Shown in pieces: positions 38,672 to 42,618 of a DNA stretch of 42,618 bases. The position numbers were made by a program, and so were the translations under genes. Under the pieces are notes generated by a model. That model saw nothing but the letters and a program-made list of their open reading frames with translations, had not been told where the DNA came from and searched no databases. Positions within the stretch are counted from its first letter, which is position 1. Each line of letters starts with the position of its first letter. The DNA is taken from NCBI GenBank assembly GCA_023457495.1, contig JAEWLQ010000003.1, positions 1 to 42,618 of the forward strand, written 5' to 3'. The DNA comes from Pseudomonadota bacterium. GTDB taxonomy: Bacteria > Pseudomonadota > Gammaproteobacteria > Steroidobacterales > Steroidobacteraceae.

Positions 38672-38757
38672 CTTCCCGCCCCCCATCCATAGACTCCCCG
38701 CCATCCAGCCTCTGGCGAAGTTTCGACCAACCCGGAGGTGCCTGTTTTCGAACGGCA

Positions 38758-38821
38758 TGGAGTTGGCTGGCGTAAGTTCCAGCGCTTAGGTGCTCCTTTG
38801 CACATGCAAGGGCCAACTCCA
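38758..38821 (+). promoter_or_regulatory. Inverted repeat just upstream of ygiQ
   Basis: TGGAGTTGGC (38758-38767) and GCCAACTCCA (38812-38821) are perfectly complementary. The 44-base interior can form smaller hairpins (CTGG with CCAG; TTGCA with TGCAA). It ends 11 bases before the ygiQ ribosome-binding site (GGAG, 38832-38835). It could be a structured leader or an operator; the function is inferred only from position. Confidence 0.4.
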
Positions 38822-38842
38822 CATTCGTTCCGGAGTTGCCCG

Positions 38843-41044
<2,202 letters not shown>

Positions 41045-41178
41045 CCGCGCGCCCGAATCATCGGCAAACCATCCTCGGTCCGAGGCTGTGGTAGCTAGGT
41101 AGCGCGGAATGTGCGCCTGTTCACTGCTCGACGATCGCGCCACTTTCTTGCCACCTTTCCGGGATACGGTTATGCACC

Positions 41179-42591
41179 ATGAGATGCACCCGTATTGCCC
41201 TTGCGCTGACGGTCTTCGTCCAGCTTTCCGCAATTCCCGGCAACGCAGCCTCCGCGGACGTCCTGACGCTGGACGCCTTCAAGGCGCAAATCTGTAGAGG
41301 AGAAGTTGTTCCGCTCGGTTGTCGGAGCCAGCTGGACGACATGGATCGGAAGTTGAATTCCGCATTCCGCGAGGCGATGCGAGTTGCGACAAACAAGACA
41401 AGGCTTCGATCGCAGCAGCGCCAGTGGTTGACGGATGTTCGCGATCGCACGTCGGCGCTGAGCCATGCGAAAGCGGCGCACGTATCGCGCATCCTGGACC
41501 TTCAGGAGATTGCAATTCGAGCCATTGGCCGGCGCGAGTTGCCAATGGAAGCAGCCGAACAGCAGGAGATCTGTGAGGGCATCGCACGATCGGTTTCCCG
41601 AGGCGAGCTGGCGGACAGGATGCTCGCGGCCCGCGAGATGCCGAATGCGACTCTCACCGCGAATGAGGAAGCCGCGGCCAGAGAGTTGCTCGACACGTAT
41701 GGGATGACCACCAAGTACTTCGCTCTTCCCATCCGTCGCGGCCAAGAGTTTCCGTATGCGGACGTGTTCACCGGGGGCACTTGCTTCTCGGCCGAGATTC
41801 GCCGCGCGGCGTCGCCCATCAAAGATCCTGACAGCTCGTGGCCGAGCGAGGACCTTGATGCGGATGAGGAGAACGACGTCATTCGCTGGGCGACGTGGGG
41901 CGGTGGCGAGTCGATCCTGATGTCTGGCGGCCGCTATTTCTTTGTGGCCGGAAGTTCGTCGCGCCCGCGAATCGTGACGTGGGTTACCCCGGTCGGAACA
42001 CGCAGGCCGATCTGCTCTCTGGAGGTCGAGCGAGTTGAGCGATCCGTCAGTTTCGTTCGCGAGGACGCGGCGCTATGTGCCGCTGCCGTCCGCGGCGAGG
42101 TGCAGCCAATCTCCTGGAAAGGGACGCGCTACGGACCCAGCGAATGGTCTGACGAGGAGCGAAAGCTGCTGCGCGCGAAAGGCCTGGGTGGTGCCGGGCT
42201 TCCGGGAGTCGAACTCACCATCGTCGACATAAACAACGACGGTGCGCCGGAAACCTTGGGGCGATCCCAGTACGACTCGGGCGCGGGATGTGGAGGCTCG
42301 CTTTCCAGACTGATTCTGTTGACCGATGACGGCAACCATCTGAAGACGGGCGCGACGAACGACGTCATCATGGACTTGAGCACGTACAACTCCAAGCCGG
42401 TCGAAGTAGTTTCGTATCGATCGCGCATCTACGTGCAGGCGGCATTAGAAGGCGCGCCTGCGCTGTTTCAGGTGACACCCGACGCACTACAGACCGAGTG
42501 CGTGTTTCATGATCAGCCGATCATTCGCGTCAAGACGCTCTATCCTCTCGACGGAGTCGTGCGTAATCCGGCGGAGCGGCTGCCTCGCTGA
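41179..42591 (+). CDS. Exported LprI-like protein with acidic repeat-type C terminus
   Basis: The 470-residue protein has a signal peptide (MRCTRIALALTVFVQLSAIP, cleavage near GNAASA). The mature N terminus, CRSQLDDMDRKLNSAFREAM followed by SQQRQWLTDVRDR, matches the LprI/DUF1311 pattern of small helical proteins with Cys pairs, some of which inhibit lysozyme. The large C-terminal part is beta-rich with several cysteines, and its VELTIVDINNDGAPETLG looks like an FG-GAP/VCBS-style calcium-binding loop. The combination is not one I know by name. ATG 41179 precedes the signal peptide directly; the ribosome-binding site is weak. The preceding interval from ygiQ (134 bases) shows nothing else. Confidence 0.72.
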   Translation: MRCTRIALALTVFVQLSAIPGNAASADVLTLDAFKAQICRGEVVPLGCRSQLDDMDRKLNSAFREAMRVATNKTRLRSQQRQWLTDVRDRTSALSHAKAAHVSRILDLQEIAIRAIGRRELPMEAAEQQEICEGIARSVSRGELADRMLAAREMPNATLTANEEAAARELLDTYGMTTKYFALPIRRGQEFPYADVFTGGTCFSAEIRRAASPIKDPDSSWPSEDLDADEENDVIRWATWGGGESILMSGGRYFFVAGSSSRPRIVTWVTPVGTRRPICSLEVERVERSVSFVREDAALCAAAVRGEVQPISWKGTRYGPSEWSDEERKLLRAKGLGGAGLPGVELTIVDINNDGAPETLGRSQYDSGAGCGGSLSRLILLTDDGNHLKTGATNDVIMDLSTYNSKPVEVVSYRSRIYVQAALEGAPALFQVTPDALQTECVFHDQPIIRVKTLYPLDGVVRNPAERLPR

Positions 42592-42618
42592 GGCGTAAGC
42601 GGAAGGGCGGCGCCATTC

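Larger units (their letters stand above)
38531..38842. other. Intergenic region before ygiQ with repeat fragment and long inverted repeat
   Basis: This 312-base interval separates the RHH gene from ygiQ (divergent starts). It contains a short AAATGGGCCTGTCCCCTTTA element (38652-38671) resembling Family B palindromes and a 10-bp perfect inverted repeat (38758-38767 with 38812-38821). The rest shows no coding potential I would support. Promoters for both genes should lie here. Confidence 0.55.

Noticed and set aside
38758..38821. The inverted repeat before ygiQ as a tRNA or known riboswitch
   Set aside because: Only about 64 bases, lacking the T-loop and D-loop consensus and the CCA-proximal stem; I recognise no known riboswitch core.

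Overview
The window is about 42.6 kb of GC-rich, gene-dense bacterial chromosome. The gene mix suggests a gammaproteobacterium near the Xanthomonadales/Steroidobacteraceae. It has a large TonB-dependent receptor, two CadC-like winged-helix regulators with TPR domains, an MHS-type transporter, an S9 peptidase, a GH115 glycosidase and YgiQ. This placement is inferred from family content only; there is no rRNA or other strong phylogenetic marker. I see no tRNA, rRNA, CRISPR array, phage module or complete transposase gene.

Layout. 1-1163 is the 3' end of an Ala/Pro-rich SPOR-like gene. 1164-8567 is a minus-strand group read as double-length uvrA, an FkbM methyltransferase, a Cys-rich zinc-ribbon protein and a four-helix membrane protein. 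8711-10375 is an MHS-family transporter, convergent with a lipoprotein Cu/Zn superoxide dismutase (10481-11065). 11411-17356 holds a TonB-dependent receptor facing a 1139-residue PVC-type c-heme/HEAT-repeat protein, a plausible outer-membrane uptake and periplasmic oxidation pair. 17511-18727 is a membrane-anchored RNase T2, an overlapping small membrane protein and a Lys-rich micropeptide, followed by a convergent wHTH-TolB-TPR regulator (18724-20997). 21115-24901 carries small housekeeping or unknown proteins (a NPQPLPP-motif protein, a DUF167 protein, a metaxin-type GST, an unknown protein and a degenerate HPt protein) and a 1-kb non-coding repeat island. 25081-29559 has a propeller lactonase divergent from an S9 peptidase, then a beta-barrel protein. 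29583-35271 has an S41-peptidase remnant, a second wHTH-TPR regulator, a polytopic membrane protein, a GH115 alpha-glucuronidase-like enzyme and a GFA protein. 35277-42591 has a cupin/HxlR divergent pair, an intact S41 peptidase, a solitary RHH protein, YgiQ and an LprI-like lipoprotein-type protein.

The most unusual layer is not a gene. Two families of short palindromic repeats are scattered through the window, and both have entered protein-coding sequence. Family A (core GGTGCCGGGTGAGAAATCGC) forms a 94-bp element with perfect 31-bp arms inside uvrA, exactly at the joint between the two UvrA halves and in frame. A cluster of three arms at 10381-10492 also supplies the last codons and stop of sodC. 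Family B (core TAGCAAACGGGGACAGACCT) lies in frame inside ygiQ, supplies the stop codons of the 31450 membrane gene and the GH115 gene, abuts the stop of the 21115 gene, and recurs after the S9 peptidase gene.

Two Family B copies in opposite orientation also bracket a pair of about 300-bp MITE-like elements with terminal inverted repeats (21832-22121 and 22412-22720). Together they make a nearly 1-kb imperfect inverted repeat. A separate sequence-level oddity is the heptamer TAGATAG/CTATCTA, which I count 12 times, often as a Tyr-Leu TAT-CTA codon pair.
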